From assembly GCF_023502205.1 (NCBI RefSeq), contig NZ_JAMFLG010000007.1, positions 1 through 64,000 of the forward strand: a stretch of 64,000 nt of DNA, given 5' to 3'. Position 1 is the first letter of the stretch, and each line of letters starts with the position of its first letter. This stretch comes from Aquiflexum sp. TKW24L (lineage in GTDB: Bacteria; Bacteroidota; Bacteroidia; Cytophagales; Cyclobacteriaceae). Shown here piece after piece: positions 56,357 to 63,834 of this stretch. The position numbers and the translations under genes were made by a program. The notes below the pieces were generated by a model that was not told where the DNA came from, did no database searches, and saw only the letters and a program-made list of their open reading frames with translations.

Positions 56357-57262
56357 CTACTTTTTATTACTCACTTTGTACAAAATACCCAAAGCAAGGG
56401 CTTGGCTAAATTGAATGCCTTCTACCATATCAATATCGTATACATTGATACTCGTAAATGTGACATCGACATATCTGGTTATTTTGGCTATCAATGTAAA
56501 ATCCAATCTGTGATCTATGGTGCGGAACTCCAAAGTTTCCAAATTGGCAAAAATTTGATATCGGGAATTTAAAGTCAGGTTTTCACTGAATTTCTTATTG
56601 TAGGTCATGAATATCTGGAAAGCAAGCCACTCTGCTCTCATTGTTTGACCTGCCGGGACACCATAATTAAGCGGAACAGTATTGATTAGTTCTGTGTCAG
56701 TCACAAATGTAAATCTTGGCGAGAAGGGTGCCAATCGTAATGCAAAGTCCTCGTTTGGCTTATACTCTAACCCGAAACCTGTAGTCAGAAAAGCAGGCGC
56801 AAAAAACCTTGAAATCAAAACCGGATCATCAGCAGTATAGTCAAATCCGTCTGTAAATTGGGTAATAAAGTTCAATGAAGTAAAATAACCCCACTTTTCA
56901 TTGATTTTATATCCCACTTTTGAATCCATAAAAATTCTGTCATTAGATTTCCTCAGACCTTGGTCATCATTTTTTACAACCCCATAGATGAGTTCTAATT
57001 GGTTGTCCCAACTCCACTTTTCCTTGGCATAGTTGGCTTTGCCACTTAGAATTGATCCCAAAGCAAAAGAATTGACACCCCCTGCCTTCCAATTTCCTGA
57101 AAATGAAGCCTGATTTAGATTGAAACCTACACTTAATTCTTTATCCCAATAAGTGGTATCTTTTAAAGTATTTACTGCACTGTCGGACAGCTGTAATATA
57201 TCTTGAGAAAATCCGATTTGGCTTAAAAAGGAAATTAAACAAATGGTAAATAGTTTTTTCAT
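56357..57262 (-). CDS. DUF3078 protein, predicted outer-membrane barrel
   Basis: A 301-residue exported protein (signal MKKLFTICLISFLSQIGFSQ). The text KELSVGFNLNQASFSGNWKAGGVNSFALGS is a hallmark of DUF3078, and strongly alternating strands run through to the end (YFTSLNFITQFTDGFDY, FTSINVYDIDM). It is predicted to be an outer-membrane beta-barrel of unknown function that is common in Bacteroidota. It is a single gene, divergent from the DUF4136 gene. Confidence 0.85.
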   Translation of the reverse strand: MKKLFTICLISFLSQIGFSQDILQLSDSAVNTLKDTTYWDKELSVGFNLNQASFSGNWKAGGVNSFALGSILSGKANYAKEKWSWDNQLELIYGVVKNDDQGLRKSNDRIFMDSKVGYKINEKWGYFTSLNFITQFTDGFDYTADDPVLISRFFAPAFLTTGFGLEYKPNEDFALRLAPFSPRFTFVTDTELINTVPLNYGVPAGQTMRAEWLAFQIFMTYNKKFSENLTLNSRYQIFANLETLEFRTIDHRLDFTLIAKITRYVDVTFTSINVYDIDMVEGIQFSQALALGILYKVSNKK

Positions 57263-57443
57263 AATTATTGAGTTAAGTAAAATAAAAGCAAATTAAATAA
57301 GAAAATAAATAAGGTTATGGATATAACTAGTTGGATTTTAATGTAAATAAAAAAATTTCTCTTAAATATTTCTATGTACTTATATCCTTTTTTAGAATAT
57401 TGGAGTTGAATATTTAGAGATAATCAACCTGAGTTGCCAAACA

Positions 57444-58019
57444 ATGATAACCCAATATAAAAGAACCATATTATTACCTTTTTTGTACTTTATTCTGGTT
57501 TCCTGTAATTCCATTGAGATATTTAAGGAGAACACAGAATTCGCTCCTTACAAGGAGTATAAGAGTTTTGTAATAACAAATAAAGAACTCGGTCATAAGG
57601 GTTTCAGTGATGTCTATTTGGATGCCATAGTAGCAGATCACATCCAATCACAACTAGAAGATCAAGGTCTTATTTATGAAAGAGACAATCCGGAACTAGT
57701 CATCAGGTACACTTCAAATGAAGATTCAAGGCAAAAAGAAGTTTATAATAATCGGTACCCGATGTGGGGTGGCCGCGTATGGGATCCTTGGATGTATGAT
57801 CCCCGATTTATGGACCAACAAAACCTTGTTTCCACAAAAAACTATCAACTGATGCAAATCATGGTAGACTTTATAGATCCAAAAAATGACAAAATTCTCA
57901 TGCAGCTCACTGCAGTTTCAGAAGTCACCAGTCCAAAGGACAAGAAAAATAAAGCGATAAAATCTATTGAAAAAATCGTCCAGACTTACAATAGTCATGT
58001 TAAAATCCCCAGAAACTAA
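57444..58019 (+). CDS. DUF4136 lipoprotein
   Basis: A 191-residue lipoprotein with lipobox LVSC (Cys21). YKEYKSFVITNKELG, DAIVADHIQSQLEDQGLIYERDNPELVIRYTSNE and MQIMVDFIDPKNDKILMQLTAVSEV match DUF4136, small periplasmic or outer-membrane lipoproteins of unknown role. It lies 6 bases before the Mpo1-like gene, so the two are probably co-transcribed. Confidence 0.82.
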   Translation: MITQYKRTILLPFLYFILVSCNSIEIFKENTEFAPYKEYKSFVITNKELGHKGFSDVYLDAIVADHIQSQLEDQGLIYERDNPELVIRYTSNEDSRQKEVYNNRYPMWGGRVWDPWMYDPRFMDQQNLVSTKNYQLMQIMVDFIDPKNDKILMQLTAVSEVTSPKDKKNKAIKSIEKIVQTYNSHVKIPRN

Positions 58020-58025
58020 AGTACC

Positions 58026-58361
58026 ATGAAAAACCAGCAAGAAAAATTTACTAGTCTGAAGGATTTTTATCCATATTATCTCGCTGAGCATCAAAATCCC
58101 ACTAGCAGAAAGCTCCACTTTATTGGAACTGCTCTTTTGTTTTTCATTTTGGGAGCGGCCATTTACTTTTCTTTTTATTACCTGTTATTCGCTATTCCTG
58201 TTGTTGGATATGGCTTCGCATGGGTGGGTCATTTCTTCTTTGAAAAGAATAAACCCGCAACTTTCCAATATCCATTTTACAGTCTTGCATCAGACTTTTT
58301 ACTGTTTTTTCATCTCCTATTTGGAAAAGAGCACTTTAATCCTCAAAAAATAAAAAATTAA
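58026..58361 (+). CDS. DUF962/Mpo1-like membrane protein
   Basis: A 111-residue membrane protein. FYPYYLAEHQNPTSRKLHFIGT, two to three membrane segments, WVGHFFFEKNKPATFQYPFYSL and a final FHLLFGKEHF match DUF962. The yeast member Mpo1 is an iron-dependent dioxygenase in the alpha-oxidation of 2-hydroxy fatty acids, and the conserved His residues (AEHQNP, KLHF, GHFFFEKN) are present here. A role with hydroxylated lipids would fit the hydroxylase gene at 26.4 kb, but the two loci are 30 kb apart. Confidence 0.85.
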   Translation: MKNQQEKFTSLKDFYPYYLAEHQNPTSRKLHFIGTALLFFILGAAIYFSFYYLLFAIPVVGYGFAWVGHFFFEKNKPATFQYPFYSLASDFLLFFHLLFGKEHFNPQKIKN

Positions 58362-58383
58362 CATATTTTTTGTTCAGGGAATG

Positions 58384-58413
58384 TTGTAATTACGAACATT
58401 AGAAGTAATTTTG
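58384..58413 (+). promoter_or_regulatory. promoter of the response regulator gene
   Basis: TTG at 58384-58386, a 19-base spacer, then TAATTTTG at 58406-58413: both elements of the Bacteroidota consensus at ideal spacing. Transcription would begin near 58420, which favours the ATG at 58455 over the in-frame ATG at 58425. Confidence 0.6.
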
Positions 58414-58454
58414 TAATAAGCATATTGTATTTCAGATTCAATATTTTGTATTAT

Positions 58455-58811
58455 ATGGTAAGAATAGTTCTCATAGACGATGATCCGATCAGTACATTTG
58501 TAACTGAAAAGTTGATCAGTAAAAATATAAAAGTCCCTCATAAGATTTTTAAGTTCCAGAGTGCAACCAAAGCGCTACAGGATATATATCTTATTGATCC
58601 AAATTACTTGTTTTTGGATCTTAATATGCCGGAAATGACCGGTTGGGATTTTCTTGAAGAATTCAGGACAGAGGGTATCAATCCCGAGATCTATATCCTG
58701 AGCAGTTCAGTGGATGAGAGAGACATTGTAAAAGCCACCAACTATGCCATTGTCAAAAAATATCTATCTAAACCTCTGGTAAAAAAATACATCAAAAATA
58801 TATTCAATTAA
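58455..58811 (+). CDS. single-domain response regulator
   Basis: A 118-residue receiver domain with no output domain. The acidic pocket is DDDP (Asp8-10), the phospho-acceptor is Asp55 in YLFLDLNMPEMTGW, the switch Ser is in YILSSS, and the conserved Lys is in YLSKPL. Single-domain receivers act in phosphorelays or by binding a partner. No histidine kinase is nearby. The start at 58455 is chosen over 58425 because of the promoter position and because the receiver strand begins at once. Confidence 0.9.
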   Translation: MVRIVLIDDDPISTFVTEKLISKNIKVPHKIFKFQSATKALQDIYLIDPNYLFLDLNMPEMTGWDFLEEFRTEGINPEIYILSSSVDERDIVKATNYAIVKKYLSKPLVKKYIKNIFN

Positions 58812-58847
58812 ATAGATCTTATTTTTTTAAAAAAATTACTTTTTGGT

Positions 58848-58868
58848 AAACCTGATAGGTTTTTTATA
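58848..58868 (+). terminator. weak terminator after the response regulator
   Basis: AAACCT-GAT-AGGTTT (58848-58862) is a 6 bp stem running into TTTTAT. It is short, so efficiency is doubtful. Confidence 0.4.
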
Positions 58869-58894
58869 GTTAACTTTTTAAAAAAATTCCTTCC

Positions 58895-59377
58895 ATGTCT
58901 ACAAATTTTGAACTGATCGCTGCGATAAGAAGTACGATCAAAAAACTAAAAAAAGGATCTCCCTATCAATGGGGTCACATGGGTGCTTGCAATTGCGGTA
59001 ACCTAGCCCAAGAACTTATCCACCTCACAAAAGAAGATATCCATAGATTTGCTATGGAAAAACACGGTGATTGGAATGACCAATTGTTAGACTATTGTCC
59101 GGAAAGTGGTTTTCCAATGGACTTGATGATAAGCAAAATGCTTGAAAAAGGGCTTAAAATCAGTGAACTCAGGCAACTTGAAAAACTATCTGACCCGAAA
59201 ATTTTGAGTAATATTCCTCTCCCTAAGAGAAATCAAATGGAAAAAAATAACAGGGCAGATGTAATTCTTTATTTTGAAACTTGGTTGGAAATGCTAGAAA
59301 ATCAGTGGATTGAAGAAGAAGGTAGTCTAGATGCCAGTTTGTTGCAAAAAAATAACCTTGATAAGGTATTTGCTTAA
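58895..59377 (+). CDS. conserved protein of unknown function (CNCG motif)
   Basis: A 160-residue, probably cytoplasmic protein with no signal or membrane segment. A striking central block reads SPYQWGHMGACNCGNLAQEL, then HRFAMEKHGDWNDQLLDYCP and GFPMDLMISKMLEKGL. The two close cysteines (CNCG), later Cys and several His could bind metal. The C-terminal part is acidic and helical (VILYFETWLEMLENQWIEEE). It resembles uncharacterised proteins I associate with Bacteroidota. It is followed 69 bases later by a tiny acidic gene. Confidence 0.75.
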   Translation: MSTNFELIAAIRSTIKKLKKGSPYQWGHMGACNCGNLAQELIHLTKEDIHRFAMEKHGDWNDQLLDYCPESGFPMDLMISKMLEKGLKISELRQLEKLSDPKILSNIPLPKRNQMEKNNRADVILYFETWLEMLENQWIEEEGSLDASLLQKNNLDKVFA

Positions 59378-59446
59378 ATATTTATTTTGATTTAATTAGC
59401 ACCCGTCAATTCATTTGATATTTAAACCATTAACCTTATTAATACT

Positions 59447-59641
59447 ATGGACGACTTTGAAGATGATTTAGAAGAAATCGAAGATTTCGAGGATGACGAT
59501 GAGTTTGCTGAAGAATTTAAAGACGAGGTGTACGATCTTGAGGAAGACAGCGAACTGCTAGACGAGGATTTCGACGATTTGGAAGACGATGATTTCGATG
59601 ATGATGATTTTGATGAGGAACTTGACGACGAAATTGATTGA
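59447..59641 (+). CDS. hyperacidic small protein, 64 aa
   Basis: An ATG at 59447 opens a 64-residue frame in which 43 residues are Asp or Glu, with only one Lys. The rest are mainly Phe, Leu and Ile spaced through the acidic runs (DLEDDDFDDDDFDEELDDEID). A strong terminator follows within 10 bases of the stop, and the gene sits in the same orientation as its upstream neighbour, which supports a real gene. The low-complexity composition could act as a DNA mimic, a basic-protein or metal-binding partner, or simply a spacer. The function is unknown. Confidence 0.6.
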   Translation: MDDFEDDLEEIEDFEDDDEFAEEFKDEVYDLEEDSELLDEDFDDLEDDDFDDDDFDEELDDEID

Positions 59642-59650
59642 TAGAGCAAA

Positions 59651-59688
59651 AAAGCAGGAAGTTTCAATTTTATTCCTGCTTTTTTTTT
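59651..59688 (+). terminator. terminator after the acidic gene
   Basis: AAAGCAGGAA (59651-59660) and TTCCTGCTTT (59673-59682) pair around a 12-base loop, followed by a run of at least six T. Confidence 0.88.
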
Positions 59689-59759
59689 AATTCAAATTTT
59701 GTCTAAAATCCATTGTACACTATCTTTCGAAAATAAGTCTCAAGAAACCTTTTACATAT

Positions 59760-59906
59760 ATGCTATTCCAAATATTCAGTTCCCCTATTGCATCCGGTGC
59801 ACAATTATTTTTGCTGATTGTTTGCATCCTGATTGGACTAGGTGCAGGTCTTTCAGCCATTGATTTCAGAAGCACGAAGGCTCCGAAAGAAGTTAAAAGA
59901 AAATAA
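59760..59906 (+). CDS. small single-pass membrane protein, 48 aa
   Basis: ATG at 59760 to TAA at 59904-59906 encodes 48 residues: a short lead (MLFQIFSSPIASG), one membrane helix (AQLFLLIVCILIGLGAGLSA) and a basic tail (DFRSTKAPKEVKRK). A perfect terminator hairpin begins at the stop codon. The hydrophobic core followed by a positively charged end (inside) suggests an N-out, C-in orientation. A clear terminator on both sides marks it as a separate transcript. No family was recognised. Confidence 0.6.
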   Translation: MLFQIFSSPIASGAQLFLLIVCILIGLGAGLSAIDFRSTKAPKEVKRK

Positions 59907-59936
59907 AAAGGGTCAATTTTTGACCCTTTTTATTTT
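59906..59936. terminator. terminator between the 48-aa gene and the POT gene
   Basis: AAAAGGGTCA (59906-59915), loop ATTTT, TGACCCTTTT (59921-59930): a perfect 10 bp stem with T/A-rich flanks on both sides, so it can serve the convergent peptide transporter gene too. Confidence 0.9.
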
Positions 59937-59953
59937 CTCCTCATTTTTATTTT

Positions 59954-61540
59954 TTAATGGACATTACCCATCAATTTTCTGATCGGTTTGCTCAATAGCA
60001 ATAATAACAACCCTGCTCCTACCGCGGTAAATACAATTATCATATACTGACCCGGCATCTGGGCAAGAGCTTCATCAGTACCTCCACTGGCTTCACCGGC
60101 AATCAAACCTGCGAATAAATTGCCAAGCGATACTGAAAGAAACCAGATCCCCATCATTTGACCTCCATATTTGGCCGGTGCTAATTTTGTAACCAAACTC
60201 AATCCGACAGGACTTAAGCTTAGCTCTCCGAAAGTGTGAAGCAAATAGGTGAAAATCAACCAAGTTGGTGCGGCCAAATTTCCTGAAGCGGCAATTTTAG
60301 CTGCAAAGTACATTACCAAAAATCCCATCCCCAGTAAAATTAATCCCATCGCAAACTTCAATGGTGAGCTTGGTTCAAGGTTTCTCCTTCCTAGCCAGAC
60401 CCATAGTGCACCAAAAAACGGTGCGAAAATGATGATAAACATGGAATTTACAGATTGGAAATAGCCGGCAGGTATTTCCCATCCAAGAAAGTTCCTATCT
60501 GTAAACCTTTCTGCAAATAGATTCAAAGTAGAACCAGCCTGCTCAAATCCTGACCAAAACAGCGCAGAAAACAAAAACAGAATGGCAATTACGCCTACTT
60601 TATTTCGGTCATCTTGACTTAAACCGCCAAACAAAATGACATATCCCAGGTAAACAAAAGCCACAATTGCTATTATGGTCCCTGAAGCCCCCGCCAATGC
60701 CAAAACATTTATCGGTATTAGGCCCAAAAACAAAAGAGTCAATACAAACAAAACAAGGGATCCAATTATAAGAAGTATTCTGATTAACTTCTTTCTTTCT
60801 AATACATCCTTTTCTGTTGCAATTACGATCTCGTCACCATAACCCACCAAATTTGAGCTAGTCAATCTGTATTGAATCAAACCAAATACCATTCCTAAAC
60901 CTGCCAAACCAAATCCTAAATGCCAATCATAGATCGCCAATGTACTGCATGCAATAGGAGCAATAAATGCCCCAAGATTGATCCCCATGTAAAAGATTGA
61001 AAAACCAGCATCTCTTTTTGAACTGCCCACAGGATAAAGCTGTCCTACGATCGAACTGATATTTGGCTTCAAAAGTCCTGTACCTATCACAATCAAAATC
61101 AATCCCATATAGAATGAGTTTGTATCCAATAAGGAAAGTGATTCCTTTACAACCGAATCTCCACCCACCAAATTAAAAAAACCAGGCAAAGCCATTGTAA
61201 AGTGACCCAATGCTATAATAATCCCCCCATACCAAACTGATTTTTTTAATCCAAAAAGCCTGTCCGCAAACCAACCTCCCGGCAGTGCAAGTAGGTAAAC
61301 TCCCATTGTATAAAGGCCATAAATTGCCCCAGAAGTTTTGTCATCAAATCCCAAGCCTCCATCAATGATCGCAGTGGTCATAAACAATATCAAAAGTGCA
61401 CGCATACCATAAAAACTGAAACGTTCCCACATCTCAGTAAAGAAAAGTGTCATCAATCCTTTTGGATGACCAAATATGGTTGGACCCGGATACAGATCAA
61501 CCTGGACAGGACTTTGGTTATTCTCAAATTTATTTTCCAA
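59954..61540 (-). CDS. POT/PTR-family proton-dependent di/tripeptide transporter
   Basis: A 528-residue inner-membrane symporter. The hallmark EMWERFSFYGMRALLILFM matches the ExxERFxYYG proton-coupling motif, and GLYTMGVYLLALPGGWFADRLFG and FSIFYMGINLGAFIAPI match the two PTR signatures. About 14 membrane segments follow. The start is TTG at 61540; no ATG lies near, and the N-terminal text up to PTIFGHPKGLMTLFF is family-like. It would import peptides made by secreted proteases such as the M14 enzyme at 14 kb, as an inference. Confidence 0.93.
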   Translation of the reverse strand: MENKFENNQSPVQVDLYPGPTIFGHPKGLMTLFFTEMWERFSFYGMRALLILFMTTAIIDGGLGFDDKTSGAIYGLYTMGVYLLALPGGWFADRLFGLKKSVWYGGIIIALGHFTMALPGFFNLVGGDSVVKESLSLLDTNSFYMGLILIVIGTGLLKPNISSIVGQLYPVGSSKRDAGFSIFYMGINLGAFIAPIACSTLAIYDWHLGFGLAGLGMVFGLIQYRLTSSNLVGYGDEIVIATEKDVLERKKLIRILLIIGSLVLFVLTLLFLGLIPINVLALAGASGTIIAIVAFVYLGYVILFGGLSQDDRNKVGVIAILFLFSALFWSGFEQAGSTLNLFAERFTDRNFLGWEIPAGYFQSVNSMFIIIFAPFFGALWVWLGRRNLEPSSPLKFAMGLILLGMGFLVMYFAAKIAASGNLAAPTWLIFTYLLHTFGELSLSPVGLSLVTKLAPAKYGGQMMGIWFLSVSLGNLFAGLIAGEASGGTDEALAQMPGQYMIIVFTAVGAGLLLLLLSKPIRKLMGNVH

Positions 61541-61785
61541 AATTTCTAATTTGTTAAAGGTGATTACTTAATAAACATGAATGACAAATGAATTGCCCAA
61601 ATTCTACTTTTCCTGATTCAAAACCAAATTTATATTCTAATTGAAAAACCCATTCATTTACCCCCTCTCCATGCCAAATAATCTGTTAGTTTGTAATTCT
61701 ATCCATCTCAAAAAAATAATGCTCGTAATCGATTGTTTATCCAAAAAATGAGGGTTTTTTATTATTCTATGTTCCATTATTTATT
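61541..61785. other. leader of the POT gene, no gene seen
   Basis: This A/T-rich spacer of about 245 bases lies between the TTG start of the transporter and the small RNA candidate. No convincing frame, hairpin or exact TAnnTTTG box was seen on the minus strand. Confidence 0.4.
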
Positions 61786-61793
61786 TATATTTG
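61786..61793 (+). promoter_or_regulatory. -7 box of the small RNA candidate
   Basis: TATATTTG at 61786-61793 is an exact TAnnTTTG box. No clear -33 TTG occurs 17-23 bases upstream, so the site is weak or needs an activator. Transcription would start near 61800. Confidence 0.4.
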
Positions 61794-61799
61794 AAACAG

Positions 61800-61910
61800 C
61801 AATCAATAATTCATAGAATTATTGAGGAAAAGAAACCGTTTTAGTCAATTGATTGTAACCAGAGAATAAACCCAACCCAAAGGAGTGCGTTGCACTCCTT
61901 TTTATTTTTT
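61800..61910 (+). ncRNA. candidate small RNA or leader RNA, about 110 nt
   Basis: Between an exact -7 box (61786-61793) and a strong terminator (61880-61900) lies a stretch with no frame but clear structure: TCAATAATTC-ATA-GAATTATTGA at 61803-61825 is a perfect 10 bp hairpin, and TCAATTGA at about 61845-61852 is a palindrome. No plus-strand gene ends here, so the terminator needs an RNA of its own. It could be a small RNA, or a terminated leader of the cyclophilin gene that starts at 61964. Confidence 0.45.
61880..61910 (+). terminator. terminator with no upstream gene
   Basis: AAGGAGTGC (61880-61888), loop GTT, GCACTCCTT (61892-61900), then TTTATTTTTT: a perfect 9 bp stem with a T-run. The nearest plus-strand gene ends about 2 kb upstream. 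Confidence 0.88.
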
Positions 61911-61941
61911 CAAAATAGAAATTTTGCCTCATATTATTTTC

Positions 61942-61949
61942 TATTTTTG
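61942..61949 (+). promoter_or_regulatory. -7 promoter box of the cyclophilin gene
   Basis: TATTTTTG at 61942-61949 is an exact TAnnTTTG box 14 bases before the ATG at 61964; TTTG at 61923-61926 is 15 bases upstream, a short spacing. The leader would be very short. Confidence 0.4.
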
Positions 61950-61963
61950 CCAAAATAAAATTT

Positions 61964-62401
61964 ATGAAAACAGCAGAAATACTTACTGAAAAAGGCCTAA
62001 TGAAGGTGGAATTTTTTGAAAAAGATGCACCAAAGGCAGTTGATAACTTTATCGCACTTTCAAAAAAAGGATTTTACGATGGGTTGACTTTCCATAGGGT
62101 AATACCAAATTTCATGATTCAAGGAGGCTGCCCCAATGGAACGGGCACAGGTGGTCCCGGTTACAAAATCGACTGTGAGTTGACAGGTGATAACCAATAC
62201 CATGACAGAGGCGTTCTTTCAATGGCACATGCAGGCAGAAACACAGGGGGTTCCCAGTTTTTTATCTGCCATAGCCGAGACAATACCAAGCACTTGGACA
62301 GAAACCACACCTGCTTTGGAAAAGTTGTAGATGGACTAGAAGTTATTGACGCGATCCGTCAAGGAGATAAAATTGAAAAAATTACCATTCTCGAAGATTA
62401 A
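61964..62401 (+). CDS. cyclophilin-type peptidyl-prolyl isomerase
   Basis: A 145-residue cyclophilin with no signal peptide, so cytoplasmic. Core residues are present: GLTFHRVIPNFMIQGGCP (catalytic Arg in FHRV, FMIQGG), GVLSMAHAGRNTGGSQFFICH (SQFFI) and HTCFGKVVDGLEVI. Length matches the compact bacterial PpiB type. It accelerates prolyl peptide bond isomerisation during folding. A promoter box precedes it closely, and a terminator follows within 5 bases. Confidence 0.95.
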   Translation: MKTAEILTEKGLMKVEFFEKDAPKAVDNFIALSKKGFYDGLTFHRVIPNFMIQGGCPNGTGTGGPGYKIDCELTGDNQYHDRGVLSMAHAGRNTGGSQFFICHSRDNTKHLDRNHTCFGKVVDGLEVIDAIRQGDKIEKITILED

Positions 62402-62405
62402 GTAC

Positions 62406-62438
62406 AAAGGCCTGAAGTGATTCAGGCCTTTCTTTTTT
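62406..62438 (+). terminator. terminator after the cyclophilin gene
   Basis: AAAGGCCTGAA (62406-62416), loop GTGA, TTCAGGCCTTT (62421-62431), then CTTTTTT: a perfect 11 bp stem. It faces the end of the nucleoside transporter gene. Confidence 0.92.
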
Positions 62439-63719
62439 AGAATAAAGCTCCCGCTATGGTGGCTGTCATCAGACAGGCCAATGTTGCCGCCATCAACGCT
62501 CTCATTCCTAATTTTGATAAATTTCCCTGTTGGTTAGGAGCTATACTGCCTATCCCTCCAACCTGAATGGCAATAGAACTGAAGTTAGAAAAACCACATA
62601 ATGCATAGGTCGCAATTACGATGGATTTGGAGGAAAGTGTACCTGCATTTTTCATGTCCGCCAAACTTAAATAAGCGACAAATTCATTGATCACGGTTTT
62701 TTGGCCTACAGAGATCCTACCTGTAAGGTTTGACTCCATTCAATGCCTATCACCCATGCAAATACCCTAAAAATCTGACCCAATATATATTCTAAGGAAA
62801 ATCCGGAGAACTGACCATTGGTCGAAGATACAATGACCTCATTCAAGCCTGTATAATTTCCAATGAGCCCGGAAAGAATATAATTAAGGGCCGCAATCAC
62901 AGCAATAAAAGCCAACAGCATTCCTCCTACATTCAGTGCCAATTTTAACCCCTCAGAAGCGCCAATAGACATGGCGTCAATCAGGTTGACGCCCATACTT
63001 TCCTCATTTACTTCCAGCTTACTATTGATGGCTTCGCGGTCTGTTTCCGGAATCATGATTTTGGACATGACGATGGCAGCAGGTGCGTTCATGATACTCG
63101 CACCCAAGAGATACGCAGCAAACTTTGTCTGTTCTGCAGGACTGTCACCACCCAAAAATGCTACATAACCAGCCAATACACCTCCCGCAATAGTCGCCAT
63201 ACCGCCTGTCATTAAACACATCAATTCTGATTTTGACATGGTAGGGATAAAAGGCCGTACCAAAAGAGGTGCTTCTGTTTGTCCCAAAAATATATTTCCT
63301 GCAGCTGAGAGACTCTCTGGTCCCGATAGCCTCATCGTTCGGGCCATGACCCAAGCTATCCCAAAGACCACTTTTTGTAAAATTCCTAGATAATAAAGTC
63401 CCGCAGACACTGTCGAAAAAAAGATAATGGTGGGTAAAACCTGAAATGCAAATATGAATCCAAAAGTATTAGTCGCTAAATCACCGAAAATAAATGTCGC
63501 ACCATCAGCAGAAAAGCTCAAAAATTTAACAAAAGCACGGCTAACTAAAGCGAAAATCTGAGCTACTGTCTCAACCTTCGTAATCAAAAATCCAAATAAT
63601 GCCTGAAGAGCAACCCCGATCCCTACAAGTCTCCAATCAACTCTTCTTTTATTAGATGAAAAAATAAACGCAACAGATAGCAAAACCAAAATACCTAACA
63701 AACCTCTAAAATAATCCAT
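62437..63719 (-). pseudogene. nupC: NupC-type nucleoside transporter, frameshifted
   Basis: A concentrative nucleoside transporter gene split between two frames. The first frame (63719-62706, 337 residues) holds the N-terminal and central parts with about eight membrane segments, GQTEAPLLVRPFIPTMSKSELMCLMTGGMATIAGGV and MNAPAAIVMSKI, and ends ...EWSQTLQVGSL-stop. The -1 frame (to 62437) continues exactly where the family should, with GQKTVINEFVAYLSL, TYALCGFSNFSSIAIQVGGIG and the C-terminus. At the break, CTG-TA-GGC has two bases where one codon (such as TTA) is expected between GSL and GQK. It is either a real 1-base deletion or a sequencing error. Repaired, the protein would be full length. 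Confidence 0.85.
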
Positions 63720-63798
63720 GCAATAGTTTAGATTAAATTTTATTCATTTATTCAAATTTTAAAGGGCGTGATGGTTTCAAAAAAATCCCCTCTCTCCA

Positions 63799-63831
63799 GA
63801 AAAAAGTAAACCTGGCTTTGACCAGGCTTAC
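63799..63831 (-). terminator. terminator after the nuclease-like gene
   Basis: On the minus strand GTAA-G-CCTGG, loop TCAAAG, CCAGG-T-TTAC (63806-63831) forms a stem with one mismatch, followed by TTTTTT. It lies between this gene and the nucleoside transporter, so the latter probably has its own promoter. Confidence 0.75.
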
Positions 63832-63834
63832 AAC

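Noticed and set aside
59422-59667. Serine-rich minus-strand frame of 81 codons
   Set aside because: It is the reverse complement of the acidic gene's GAT/GAA codons, which automatically reads as Ser-rich; the terminator and context favour the plus strand.
62680-62740. Programmed -1 frameshift in the nucleoside transporter
   Set aside because: No X-XXY-YYZ heptamer lies before the TAG; the A-run CCAAAAAACC comes after the stop. A simple one-base deletion explains the data better.
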